Source: Kineosporiaceae bacterium (GTDB lineage: Bacteria > Actinomycetota > Actinomycetes > Actinomycetales > Kineosporiaceae). From it: a stretch of DNA of 64,000 bases. Every line of letters begins with the position of its first letter. The stretch's first letter is position 1. The notes beneath the pieces were generated by a model. It saw only the letters and a program-made list of their open reading frames with translations. It was not told the DNA's origin and made no database searches. Made by a program: the position numbers and the translations under genes. Shown one piece after another: positions 45,038 through 54,200 of this stretch. Location: NCBI GenBank assembly GCA_016713225.1, contig JADJPO010000002.1:372001-436000 (forward strand), in the 5' to 3' direction.

Positions 45038-45892
45038 ATGGCGGTCACCGGGGTGGTCGGTGCCGGGGTGATGGGCGTCGGCGTGGCCCAGTCCCTCGCC
45101 CAGGCCGGTCACGAGGTCGTCCTGGTCGACGTGAGCCAGGAGGTTCTCGACGACGCCGCACAGCGGCTGTACCGCAACTGCCGGGCCAGCGCGTTCCTGG
45201 GCGGCCCGCCCGTCGACGTGGCCCGGGTGACGAACGCGGTCTCACTGCAGGTGGGCGTCGGGGCCTTGGCGGCGGCAGACCTGGTGGTGGAGAACATCAC
45301 CGAGGACTGGGCGGCCAAACGCGTGCTGTACCACCAGCTGGACGACGTCTGCCCGCCGGGGGCGATCTTCATCGCCAACACCTCCGCGATCCCCATCACG
45401 CGCATCGCCTCCGCGACCCGACGTCCGGACCGGGTGGTCGGCGTCCACTTCATGAACCCGGTGCCGCACAAACGGGTGGTCGAGCTGATCCCCGGCGTAC
45501 ACACCAGCGATGAGACCCTGCAGCGCACCCGAGACCTGTTGTCGGAGCTGGGGAAGGTCGCTGTCGAGGTGCGGGACTCGTGCGGCTTCATCTCCAACCG
45601 CGTCCTCATGCTCACCGTCAACGAGGCGGCATTCCTGGTTCACGAAGGGGTCGCGGACGCCGCGTCGGTGGACGAGGTGTTCCGCGGGTGTTTCGGCCAC
45701 CCGATGGGGCCGCTCGAGACGGCGGACCTGATCGGGGTCGACACGATCCTGTACAGCCTCGAGGTGCTGCAGGAGCACTACGGCGACGACAAGTTCCGGC
45801 CCTGCCCGTTGTTGAAGCAGCTGACCGATGCCGGGCGACACGGACGCAAGTCCGGCCGAGGCTTCTACGACTACGCACCGAGCGGAGGGTGA
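45038..45892 (+). CDS. 3-hydroxyacyl-ACP/CoA dehydrogenase, hydroxymalonyl pathway (FkbK/ZmaG-like)
   Basis: 284-residue NAD-dependent dehydrogenase. The dinucleotide-binding motif GAGVMGVG lies at the N-terminus; VGVHFMNPVP with VELIPG and SCGFISNRVLM are hallmarks of the 3-hydroxyacyl-CoA dehydrogenase family. Next to an ACP and an FkbH-like protein, its expected job is oxidising glyceryl-ACP at the primary alcohol to 2-hydroxy-3-oxopropionyl-ACP. ATG 45038 has AGGAGGTGA (45024-45032) five bases upstream, one of the strongest ribosome sites in the window, suggesting high expression. The upstream open frame through the tandem repeat is not part of the gene. Confidence 0.9.
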   Translation: MAVTGVVGAGVMGVGVAQSLAQAGHEVVLVDVSQEVLDDAAQRLYRNCRASAFLGGPPVDVARVTNAVSLQVGVGALAAADLVVENITEDWAAKRVLYHQLDDVCPPGAIFIANTSAIPITRIASATRRPDRVVGVHFMNPVPHKRVVELIPGVHTSDETLQRTRDLLSELGKVAVEVRDSCGFISNRVLMLTVNEAAFLVHEGVADAASVDEVFRGCFGHPMGPLETADLIGVDTILYSLEVLQEHYGDDKFRPCPLLKQLTDAGRHGRKSGRGFYDYAPSGG

Positions 45893-45899
45893 GGGCAGC

Positions 45900-46154
45900 G
45901 TGTCCGATGACCAGGTGCTCGAACGAGTGATGGCCTTCATGCAGGGGCGTTTCCCGGGCAAGGACATCGCCCCGGACGACGACATCTTCGCGCTCGGCTT
46001 CGTGAACTCGATGTTCGCCATGGAGCTGGTCGTCTTCGTCGAATCGACCTTCGGCTTCGCGGTGCCGGCGGAGGAACTGCGATTGGAGAACTTCCGCAAG
46101 GCGTCATCGGTGACGGCGCTCGTGGTGCGCAACCTCGGGCTCATCTCGCGATGA
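45900..46154 (+). CDS. Free-standing acyl carrier protein (FkbJ/ZmaD-like)
   Basis: 84 residues. The phosphopantetheine serine is in LGFVNSMFAMEL, matching the GFVNS pattern of ACPs that carry glyceryl, hydroxymalonyl or methoxymalonyl units. Start GTG 45900 follows GAGGG by four bases and lies seven bases after the dehydrogenase stop; the stop overlaps the FkbH-like start (ATGA, 46151-46154). It carries the C3 unit while the neighbouring enzymes modify it. Confidence 0.9.
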   Translation: MSDDQVLERVMAFMQGRFPGKDIAPDDDIFALGFVNSMFAMELVVFVESTFGFAVPAEELRLENFRKASSVTALVVRNLGLISR

Positions 46155-47194
46155 CGCCCGGCGCCGAGGTCCAGGGCCGCATCAAGTGCATCGTCTGGGA
46201 TCTCGACAACACCGTGTGGGACGGGATCCTCTTGGAGGGTGACCCGTGCACGGTCCGCCCGGGAGTGCGCGAGACGCTGGAGGAGCTCGATCGCCGCGGG
46301 ATCCTGCACTCGATCGCCAGCCGCAACGACGCCGAGGCGGCGCTGAGTCGGCTGCGCGAGGTCGGGATGCTGGACTACTTCCTCTTCCCTCAGATCTCCT
46401 GGAACGCCAAGTCGGACTCCGTGCGGCGCATCGCCGGGGCACTCAGCTTCGGGCTGGACGCCCTCGCCTTCGCGGACGACCAGGAGTTCGAGCGGGCCGA
46501 GGTGGCCCATGCTCACGCCGACGTGCTGTGCCTGGACCCCACCGACCCGACGTGCTGGCTGGACCTGCCCGAGTTCACGCCGCGCTTCGTCACCGAGGAA
46601 TCACGTCACCGACGCGAGCTGTACCGCAGCCAGCTGGCGCGTGACGAGAGCGAGCAGCAATTCGAGGGGACGAACCAGGAGTTCCTGTCCGGCCTGGGCA
46701 TGGTCTTCAGCATCCGGCGCGCCAACCGTTCCGACCTCCAGCGGGCCGAGGAGCTGACGGTACGCACCAACCAGCTCAACTCCACCGGACGCACCTACAC
46801 CTACGACGAGCTGGACGCCCTGGTGCACGAACCGGATCACCTCCTCCTGGTCGCGGATCTGGAGGACCGGTTCGGCAGTTACGGCACGATCGGCCTCGCC
46901 CTCGTGGAACTGGGCAGCCCGGCGTGGCACCTGCGACTGCTGCTGATGTCCTGTCGGACGATGTCGCGTGGGGTCGGCACGATTCTGTTGAACCACATCA
47001 TGGATCTCGCCCTGCAGGCCGGCGTCAGGCTTCGCGCGGACCTGATCGAGACCGGACGTAATCGCCTCATGCAGATCACCTACGCCTTCGCGGGTTTCGT
47101 CGAGGTGGAGCGCGAGGGCGCCCACGTCGTCCTGGAATCGGATCTGGCCCTGGTGCAGAAGCCGGCCGACTACGTCGAGGTGCGGGTCAGCTGA
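46151..47194 (+). CDS. HAD-superfamily FkbH-like protein (glyceryl-ACP formation)
   Basis: 347 residues. HAD nucleophile motif with D17 and D19 in WDLDNTVWDG; a GNAT-like C-terminal half follows (RTNQLNSTGRTY, LLMSCRTMSRGVGTILL). FkbH family members dephosphorylate 1,3-bisphosphoglycerate and load the glyceryl unit on a dedicated ACP. It is coupled to the ACP gene by ATGA overlap. Three hydroxymalonyl genes are thus in one operon, and an O-methyltransferase (FkbG) is absent from the window, so the free 2-hydroxyl may be retained. Its 3' end overlaps the convergent regulator gene by eight bases. Confidence 0.93.
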   Translation: MTPGAEVQGRIKCIVWDLDNTVWDGILLEGDPCTVRPGVRETLEELDRRGILHSIASRNDAEAALSRLREVGMLDYFLFPQISWNAKSDSVRRIAGALSFGLDALAFADDQEFERAEVAHAHADVLCLDPTDPTCWLDLPEFTPRFVTEESRHRRELYRSQLARDESEQQFEGTNQEFLSGLGMVFSIRRANRSDLQRAEELTVRTNQLNSTGRTYTYDELDALVHEPDHLLLVADLEDRFGSYGTIGLALVELGSPAWHLRLLLMSCRTMSRGVGTILLNHIMDLALQAGVRLRADLIETGRNRLMQITYAFAGFVEVEREGAHVVLESDLALVQKPADYVEVRVS

Positions 47195-48260
47195 CGGCGG
47201 AGTCGGCCATGGCCCCGGTGCGGTCCGTGCCGGCGGGAGGTGACTGGCGCACCTGAACCAGCCCGGTGGCCAGAGCCAGCGCCCCGGCCTGGAAACGGCT
47301 CACGGCCCGCAACTCGGCCAGAATGCTCGCGATGTGACGACGGCAGGTGCGGACCGAGATGCCCAGCCGGCGGGCGATGACCTCATCGGTCAGGCCCCGC
47401 GCCATCATGTCCAGGATGGCCCGCTGCAGGTCGTCGGCGACCGCCTGGTAGCCCACCCGTCCCGCGCAGTAGGGCTGCGACCCCGACCACATCGACTCGG
47501 CCATGCCGTGCATCAACCGAATGGTCGGGTGGTGGCGGATCACGACCCCCGACGGCCCTGCCTCGGCCACGTCCTCGAGCAGGAATACGGCCTCGTCGTC
47601 GAAGACCAGCAGCCGCTGCGGCAGACTGCCGACCGTGCCGACCTCACCACCGGCACCCACGATGCCGTTCAGGAGCACCCGGGATTGCAGATCGGCGCGC
47701 AGGGCGTGCGGTACCAGGAGGCGGACGCGGACGCCGCGAGCGGCCAGGGCCGCGACCCAGGCGAGTTCGTCGGCGCCCTGGTCCAGGCACCCCAGGAATT
47801 CCCGGCGGCAGGCCAGGGCGGCAGCCCGCAGGCCATCGCGGACCTCGGCGCCGGTCGGCATCCCGGCGATGGCTGCCGTGGCGCTGCCGGCACAGGCCGC
47901 CGCGTCGTAGTGGGATCGGAACGGGTCGAGCTGATGCTCGATCAGGCCGATCGCTTGGCGCTGAAGGTGGATCTGCTCGCTGAGGGGTCCGATCAGGCCG
48001 GCGGCGGCCACGTCGGGGCAGACCGGACTCAGGACCAGGGGCGCCCGGGAGTCCTCGGCGCGCACCAGGTTCATGCTCAGCAGTCGCTCGACGGCCCTGG
48101 ACAACTCGGTCGGTGTCAGGCCCAGGTCGCAGGGTGCCAGGGTGGTCAGGTCCAACCGGTCCCGCTCCAGCGCCGCCGCGTACACCCGCAGGGCCACGTG
48201 ATCCTGGTCGGGGTCCGGCGGATTCTCCACGGACGGACCCTGCTCCACCCTCTGGCCCAT
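47187..48260 (-). CDS. LuxR-family transcriptional regulator with N-terminal winged-helix-like region
   Basis: 357 residues. The N-terminal 70 residues (LGLTPTELSRAVERLLSMNLV) look like a TrmB-type winged helix; the middle part (VRVRLLVPHAL, RLLVFDDEAVFL) matches the PLD-like effector region of this actinobacterial class; the C-terminus is a LuxR helix-turn-helix (ARGLTDEVIARRLGISVRT start, CRRHIASIL). ATG 48260 is one base past the PKS C stop, so the gene is the last in the PKS C transcript and would be co-produced with its likely target. Effector unknown. Confidence 0.86.
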   Translation of the reverse strand: MGQRVEQGPSVENPPDPDQDHVALRVYAAALERDRLDLTTLAPCDLGLTPTELSRAVERLLSMNLVRAEDSRAPLVLSPVCPDVAAAGLIGPLSEQIHLQRQAIGLIEHQLDPFRSHYDAAACAGSATAAIAGMPTGAEVRDGLRAAALACRREFLGCLDQGADELAWVAALAARGVRVRLLVPHALRADLQSRVLLNGIVGAGGEVGTVGSLPQRLLVFDDEAVFLLEDVAEAGPSGVVIRHHPTIRLMHGMAESMWSGSQPYCAGRVGYQAVADDLQRAILDMMARGLTDEVIARRLGISVRTCRRHIASILAELRAVSRFQAGALALATGLVQVRQSPPAGTDRTGAMADSAVS

Positions 48261-48261
48261 C

Positions 48262-51200
48262 TCAGCCCTCCGCTCGCTGCGCCCGTGAGGAGTCGATGAA
48301 CTCTGCCAACAGACGGACCGTCGGGTACTCCAGGACGGCGATGCCCGGAACGTTGACCAGGAAGTGGTCTCGAATGCGCACGGCGAGCTGGACGGCGACC
48401 AGGGAATTGCCCCCGAGCTCGAAGAAGTCCTCGTCCAGCCCCAGGTGTTCGGCGGCGAAGGCCTCTTCCCACAGCGGCAACAGCTCTCGTTCGGTGGCGG
48501 TCGCCGTGGCAACGTCGAGGGAGGGGGCCGATCGCGCGGTGGACGACGTACGGTTCGCAGCGCCGACGAAGGTGCCCCGTTCGGCCGACGAGAGGGCCGC
48601 CGCCACGCGGGCGGCGATCCCCGCCAAACGCCGGGTCTTGTCCGGGATCGACTCGATGGTCACCACGTACTGCGCCTCCCGGCGGGTGTCGAGCATGCGC
48701 CACAGCAACCGGGTGGCCTCGTCGGCGTCGATCAGCAACTCCTCCTGGGCCAGCCCGAGGGTCGGCGCGCTGGGCTTGGCCTCGGACGGCGCGAGTGCCG
48801 CGTGGATTCCGGACACGTCGACCGCCCGCACCGAGAAGCCCTCGATCGCGACGACCTCACGCCCGTCCTCGTCCAGGAGGCTGACGTCATAGGAGCTGAT
48901 GCCGCCCGTACGACCACGGAACCGAACGTGGCTCGTGACCTGCCTCGGCAGCTGTTCGCGGACGAGGATCCGGTCGTAGGCGATGGGAAGGAAGCTCTCT
49001 CCCTCACCGGCGACCTCGGGCGCATACATGCTCAGCGCCGTAGCGGCGTCGAGCAGGGACGGGTGCACGGCGAAGGCGCCGGAATCCTCGTCGGCCCCGG
49101 CAGGCAGCGTCAGCCGCGCCACCTGCTCGGCCTCGCCGCGGGTCACCGATTCGATCACCTGCCAGTGAGGCCCGAACACGACGATGTTCTGCGGATCGGT
49201 GAGGTCGGGGGTCCAGGACGGTCCCTGGCAGCGGGCCACGATCTCGTCGAGCGCCCGGCGCGGCACGTCGCCGTCGTCGGTGATCACTCCGGCAGACGCG
49301 GTCGCGTGGCGTTCCCACGGTGCGTCCGGTGAGCTCAGCGATCGGCTGAACACGCTGAACGAGAACCAGTTCGGTTCGTCCCGGGGTTCGCCCAGGACAC
49401 GGATCTCGCGTCGGCTCTCGACGGCCAGTGGCTGGCTGAAGATCAGATCGCGGACCTCGACGACATCCCCTCCAGTGGCCTCGCGGCACGCCGAGGTGAT
49501 CATCTCGACGTACGACGTGCCGGGGAAGACCTGCCGCCCGCCCATGCGGTGTTCGGCGAGTACCCAGTGCCAGTCGGGTCCGATGGTGGTGGTGAAGACG
49601 ATCCGGTCGTCGTCCGGCTCACGCGTTCCGAGCAGCGGCCAGAGCGCTCGCACCGTGGGCGCGGCATCCTCGTCCGTCCTCGACGCCGTGGGCACCGGCG
49701 TCGAAGGTGCCGGGGACGGCGAGGATGCCGGCTGACGCAACTCACCGGCCAGCATGCCGATGCCCTGCCACCCGCACCAGTTCACCGTGAGCACATGCGC
49801 CCGGCCACCGGTGCGGGACTGGGCGAAGGCGTCGAGGAAGGAGTTGGCGGCGCAGTAGTCGACCTGTCCGTACCCCCCGGTGACGGCGATGATCGAGGAG
49901 AAGAGCACGAAGAGGTCGCACTCCTCGCGCAGCAGGCGGTCCAGCACCAGGGTGCCGTCGACCTTGGGTCGCAACACCGCCTCGGCCTGCTCCCGGCCCT
50001 TCATCGCCACCAGGCCGCCGCCCGGTACCCCCGCAGCGTGGAACACGCCGTTGATCGGACCGAAGCGTTCGTGGGCCTGGTCGACCACCTCGCGCATCGA
50101 CGCCTCGTCGGCGACGTCCGCAGCGCACGTGATCAGTTCTGCGCCCAGCCGTTCCAACTCCCTCACCCGCGCGATCACGGTGCTCACCCGGTCATCGGGG
50201 CCGTGTTCGGCGAGATGGGATTCCCACTGGTCGTGATCCGGCAGCGGGGTGCGGCCGACGAGGACCATCCGCGCTCCGGCGGTTCGCGCCAACTCCTCGG
50301 CGATGCGCAGCCCGAGGTCGCCCAGGCCACCCGTGACCAGGTACACCCCGCGTCGTCGCAGACCGTGCGGCAGGGTGACGGCGGCGGGCAGCCCGACGGC
50401 GGGCTCGTAGTCGAGCGCCCACCGTCGCCCGCCCCGAAAGGCGATGGTCCGATCCCGGATCGGTGTCACGAGTTCCTGCAGCAGGAGGTCCACCGGTTCG
50501 TCCGCCGGCAGGTCGACGAGTTGGCAGCTCACCGTCTCCAACTCGATCGGGACCACGCGCCCCGGGCCGTGGAGCAGCGCCCTGGCCGGTTCCACTACAT
50601 CCGTACCGGTGACGTCGGCGCCGTTGCTCGTGAGCAGCCGCATCGCCACCGATGCGCCCGGCCAGCGGATGGCGATCGCCTGCGACAGACACAGAGCGCT
50701 GGTGAACCCGGCGTCGCGGACGGCGTGCACCTGGTCCAGGGCCAGCGGGTCCTCGACGGGTGCAGTCGCGGTCCAGCCGTGCACGACCGCCGTGGGACGT
50801 GCCCCGATGGCATCGAGTGTCTCGAGCAGCTCCTCGTAGTCGGGTCGGTGCGTCGTCGACACCTGGTAGTGCTCGTCACCGAGGTCGGTGAAGGAGGTGC
50901 CCGGGCTGACTCGCACCACCCGGTTGCCGCGCCGCAGCAGTGATTGCGCGACCTCCTCGGCCGGCCCGTGGCCAGGGGTGAACACCAGCCATGGACCGGA
51001 CGCCGCGGCCTCGGCGGGTGGCGGTGGGCAGCGACGCTGCCGCCAGGACGGCAGGAAGGTGATGCGCGAGAGCGGGTCGTCGCTGGGCACCTCCTCGCCC
51101 GTCGAGTGGGTGACCGCCGAGACCGGGTGCTGCCCCGGAGGATCCGGCTCGACCCAGAATCGTTCTCGCTCATAGGGATAGCTGGGCAGTGGGACGCGGC

Positions 51201-53853
51201 GGCGTCGGCTGCCGGTGTGCAGTCGGGACCAGTCGACGGCGATCCCCCGGGTCCACAGATGCCCGATCGCCTCGGCCATCGATTGTTCCTGCGACGTCTC
51301 CTGACGCCCGGCTCCGGCCGAGGCGCTGACGGCCGTGATGCCGTCGCCACGGTCGACATTGCCGCGCACGAGGGTGGCGAGGCTGTGCCCGGGGCCGACC
51401 TCGAGGAACACCGCGGAGCGGGTCGCCACCGTGCGGATCGCATCGGCGAATCGGACGGGCAGCCGGGCCTGGCGTGCCCAGTAGTCCGGGCTGCAGGCCT
51501 GCTCGTCGGTGATCCAGTCGCCCGTGACGGTCGAGACGAAGCGCCGGGCCGGCGGTTTGGGTTCGGCGCGTTCGGCGGCGGCGCGCAGATCATCGAGCAT
51601 CGGGTCGAGCATGGCCGAGTGGAAGGCATGCGACGTCTGCAGCATCGTCGCGTGCGTCCCGGTGCGGGCGAGCAGCTGGTGCAGGTCCTCGAGCTCGTCG
51701 CGTGGACCGGCCACAACTGTGGCGTGGGGGCCGTTGATCGAGGCGATACTCAGGGAGTCGGGCAGGATGGGCAGGACATCCGCCTCACTCGAGGGCAGGG
51801 CCAGCATCCCGCCGGGTGGCATGGATTGGATCAGTCGCCCCCGAACCGCCACGAATTCCACGGCTGCGGGCAGGGAGAACACCCCGCTCAGGCACGCCGC
51901 GACGATCTCTCCCACACTGTGGCCGACCATGGCGGTCGGCTGCACACCCCAGTCCTCCAACAGTCGGGCCAGCGCGTACTCCACCGTGAACAGCGCCGGT
52001 TGGGTGAACCGCGTCTGGCGCAACTGTTCGCTGAGCTCGTCCACGGACACATCGCCCAGCCCCAGCACCAGCTGGGCCAGGTCGCCGTCCAGGTGTGGTG
52101 CCGCCAGCTGCACGCAGGTGTCGAACGCCTCGCGGAAGACGGGCTCGGTGCGGTACAGGTCGGCTGCCATCCCCACCCGCTGGGCACCCTGCCCGGGGAA
52201 CAGGAAGACCAGGTCCGGGGTGGTCCGCGGGGGCACCTGATGACTGGGGGCGTTACGTAGCGCCGCCGCGGCATCGACGCCCTCGCCGCAGACCGCCACC
52301 GCACGGTGCGCCAGCTCGGGTCGACCCAGCTGGAGGGTGAAGGCCACATCGGCGAGATCGGGCGCCGTGCTCTGCCCGAGGTGCTGGGCGGTCCGGGATC
52401 TCAGGTCCTCCAGCGCGGTGGCCGTCTTCGCCGACAGCGGCAGGATCTGCCATGCCCGCCCCGTGTCGGCCCTGTCGGCCGTGTCGGTCGTGTCGACCCT
52501 GTCGGTCGTGTCGGCTGGTTCGGCCGCCGGCGGCTCCTCCAGGATCAGGTGGGCATTGGTGCCACCGATGCCGAACGAACTGACCCCGGCCCGCAGTGGA
52601 GCGTCCAGGTGTGGCCAGGGCCGCAGCCGCCGGCACACGTGGAACGGGGTCTGGGCGAAGGGAATTCGGGGATTGGGCTGGGAGTAGTGCAGCGTGGCGG
52701 GCAACCGGCGGTGCTGGATCGCGAGCACCACCTTGATCAGGCTCGGGATGCCGGCTGCAGCTCCGAGATGGCCGATGTTGGTCTTGACGCTGCCGATCGG
52801 GATCGCCTGCACGCCGCGTGCGCCGCCGAGTCGGTAGGCGGTCGACAGCGCCTCGACCTCGATCGGATCCCCGACGGCGGTGCCGGTTCCGTGCGCCTCG
52901 ACGTATCCGATCGTGTCGGGATCGAGGTCACCGGCATCACGCAGGGCGTCGGAGATGACCACGGTCTGGCCCTCCGGGCTCGGGGCACCGAAGCTGGCGC
53001 GGTTGGCCCCGTCGTTGTTCATCGCCGAGCCGATGATCACCGCGTGGATGGTGTCGCCGTCGGCGACGGCGTCCTCGTACCGCTTGAGCAGAACCGTCCC
53101 GGCGCCGTAGCCGAAGTTCGTCCCTGAGGCCTCGGCATCGAACGTGCGGATGTGCCCGTCGCGTGAGTAGATGCTGTTCTCGGCCCAGGTGTACCCCTTC
53201 TCCTGCGGGGTGCGAATGTTCACTGCCCCCGCGATCGCCATCGAACACTCGCCGGCGGTCAGGGATCGACAGGCCAGGTGGACCGCCACCAGGGCCGTGG
53301 AACAGGCCGTGACGACCGAGACCGCAGGACCGGTCAGACCCAAGGTGTAGGCGACTCGGGTGGCCAGATAGTCGGGCGCGTTGTTGATCTCGATGCCGAT
53401 GTCGCCCACGGCGTCGCGCACGCTCTGGTTCTCGTAGACGAAGTCGTGGCTGTAGGTGTTCGGGGCACCACCGCCGAACACCCCGATCCGGCCCGGGTAG
53501 CGCGACGGGTCGTACCCGGCGTGCTGCAGGGCCGTGTTGCAGACCTCCAGGAAGATCCGCTGCTGCGGGTCGGCGACCTGGGCCTCTCGAGCGTGATAGC
53601 CGAAGTACTTGGCGTCGAACCCCTCGATGTCGTCCAGCAGCGGGACCCGCCGAACGTAGTTGGGGTCGGTGAACCGCTGCTCGGGGACCCCGGCGGCCCG
53701 GAGTCGCTCGGTGTCGAGTTCGGTGAGCGATTCGACGCCCTCGACGAGGTTCTCCCAGAACTGGTCGAGGTCGACCGCACCCGGAAAGCGCCCGGCCATG
53801 CCGATGATGGCAATCCGGTGACCTGCTGCGGTTCCCCGGTCGGCAGCGCCCAT
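48262..53853 (-). CDS. Type I polyketide synthase module C: KS-AT-KR-DH-ACP
   Basis: 1,863 residues. KS with C184 (TACSTAL), VEAHGTGT and TNIGHLGAA. AT with S646 in GHSVGE and HAFH, predicting malonyl-CoA. KR complete (TGGLGDLG, SSIIAVTGG, YCAAN). The DH lies after the KR: HxxxGxxxxP is intact (H1435, HRMGGRQVFP) and the aspartate in HPSLLDAA is present. A short segment like the post-KR tail of modules A and B (RMLDTRREAQYVVTIES) then precedes the ACP (serine in LGGNSLVAV). ATG 53853 has AAGGAG six to seven bases upstream. It should give a reduced, dehydrated (enoyl) extension. No docking or thioesterase domain is obvious. Confidence 0.93.
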   Translation of the reverse strand: MGAADRGTAAGHRIAIIGMAGRFPGAVDLDQFWENLVEGVESLTELDTERLRAAGVPEQRFTDPNYVRRVPLLDDIEGFDAKYFGYHAREAQVADPQQRIFLEVCNTALQHAGYDPSRYPGRIGVFGGGAPNTYSHDFVYENQSVRDAVGDIGIEINNAPDYLATRVAYTLGLTGPAVSVVTACSTALVAVHLACRSLTAGECSMAIAGAVNIRTPQEKGYTWAENSIYSRDGHIRTFDAEASGTNFGYGAGTVLLKRYEDAVADGDTIHAVIIGSAMNNDGANRASFGAPSPEGQTVVISDALRDAGDLDPDTIGYVEAHGTGTAVGDPIEVEALSTAYRLGGARGVQAIPIGSVKTNIGHLGAAAGIPSLIKVVLAIQHRRLPATLHYSQPNPRIPFAQTPFHVCRRLRPWPHLDAPLRAGVSSFGIGGTNAHLILEEPPAAEPADTTDRVDTTDTADRADTGRAWQILPLSAKTATALEDLRSRTAQHLGQSTAPDLADVAFTLQLGRPELAHRAVAVCGEGVDAAAALRNAPSHQVPPRTTPDLVFLFPGQGAQRVGMAADLYRTEPVFREAFDTCVQLAAPHLDGDLAQLVLGLGDVSVDELSEQLRQTRFTQPALFTVEYALARLLEDWGVQPTAMVGHSVGEIVAACLSGVFSLPAAVEFVAVRGRLIQSMPPGGMLALPSSEADVLPILPDSLSIASINGPHATVVAGPRDELEDLHQLLARTGTHATMLQTSHAFHSAMLDPMLDDLRAAAERAEPKPPARRFVSTVTGDWITDEQACSPDYWARQARLPVRFADAIRTVATRSAVFLEVGPGHSLATLVRGNVDRGDGITAVSASAGAGRQETSQEQSMAEAIGHLWTRGIAVDWSRLHTGSRRRRVPLPSYPYERERFWVEPDPPGQHPVSAVTHSTGEEVPSDDPLSRITFLPSWRQRRCPPPPAEAAASGPWLVFTPGHGPAEEVAQSLLRRGNRVVRVSPGTSFTDLGDEHYQVSTTHRPDYEELLETLDAIGARPTAVVHGWTATAPVEDPLALDQVHAVRDAGFTSALCLSQAIAIRWPGASVAMRLLTSNGADVTGTDVVEPARALLHGPGRVVPIELETVSCQLVDLPADEPVDLLLQELVTPIRDRTIAFRGGRRWALDYEPAVGLPAAVTLPHGLRRRGVYLVTGGLGDLGLRIAEELARTAGARMVLVGRTPLPDHDQWESHLAEHGPDDRVSTVIARVRELERLGAELITCAADVADEASMREVVDQAHERFGPINGVFHAAGVPGGGLVAMKGREQAEAVLRPKVDGTLVLDRLLREECDLFVLFSSIIAVTGGYGQVDYCAANSFLDAFAQSRTGGRAHVLTVNWCGWQGIGMLAGELRQPASSPSPAPSTPVPTASRTDEDAAPTVRALWPLLGTREPDDDRIVFTTTIGPDWHWVLAEHRMGGRQVFPGTSYVEMITSACREATGGDVVEVRDLIFSQPLAVESRREIRVLGEPRDEPNWFSFSVFSRSLSSPDAPWERHATASAGVITDDGDVPRRALDEIVARCQGPSWTPDLTDPQNIVVFGPHWQVIESVTRGEAEQVARLTLPAGADEDSGAFAVHPSLLDAATALSMYAPEVAGEGESFLPIAYDRILVREQLPRQVTSHVRFRGRTGGISSYDVSLLDEDGREVVAIEGFSVRAVDVSGIHAALAPSEAKPSAPTLGLAQEELLIDADEATRLLWRMLDTRREAQYVVTIESIPDKTRRLAGIAARVAAALSSAERGTFVGAANRTSSTARSAPSLDVATATATERELLPLWEEAFAAEHLGLDEDFFELGGNSLVAVQLAVRIRDHFLVNVPGIAVLEYPTVRLLAEFIDSSRAQRAEG

Positions 53854-54200
53854 GACCCACTCCTTCGGATCGCCGGCGCGTGGCCCGCAGCGCCGGAGGC
53901 AGCTGGCTGCCCGGGCCGGGTGCACCGAAGGCCGACTGTAGGAGGGGGTTGCGTGAACCGGCATGTCCGTCTTTGGACCACGGCACGTCCTGGATGTGCG
54001 GTACCGAACGCGGGGGATGCTCCTCTTGTGACGACGTCACTCTCGGGTCGACTTAATGAGACATTCCGGCGACCGGCGGGCGCACCTACTGTCCGGAAGG
54101 ACGTTCTGTCCGGGATCACCCTGCGGGCGGGCGCGACCGACATCGATGGACGTACAGGTGCCCGTGGGCGTCGGTAGGCCTTGGTGAGAGGCGGTTGTGG
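53854..54200. promoter_or_regulatory. Divergent promoter region between PKS C and PKS D
   Basis: 347 bp without a gene. It contains a perfect palindrome GTGACG-A-CGTCAC (54028-54040), AATGAGAC motif site C (54055-54062), and a direct repeat of CTGTCCGG (54089-54096 and 54106-54113) with a 17-bp period. These are candidate operators for the two cluster regulators. Promoter hexamers could not be assigned with confidence. Confidence 0.5.
54055..54062. promoter_or_regulatory. Recurring AATGAGAC motif, site C
   Basis: Third intergenic copy of AATGAGAC, 138 bp before PKS D and 201 bp before PKS C. The left half-site seen at sites A and B is poorly conserved here (GGGTCGA). Confidence 0.35.

Noticed and set aside
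45512..45520. A further ATGAGAC copy
   Set aside because: Lies inside the dehydrogenase coding sequence as codons for a conserved region, unlike the three intergenic copies.
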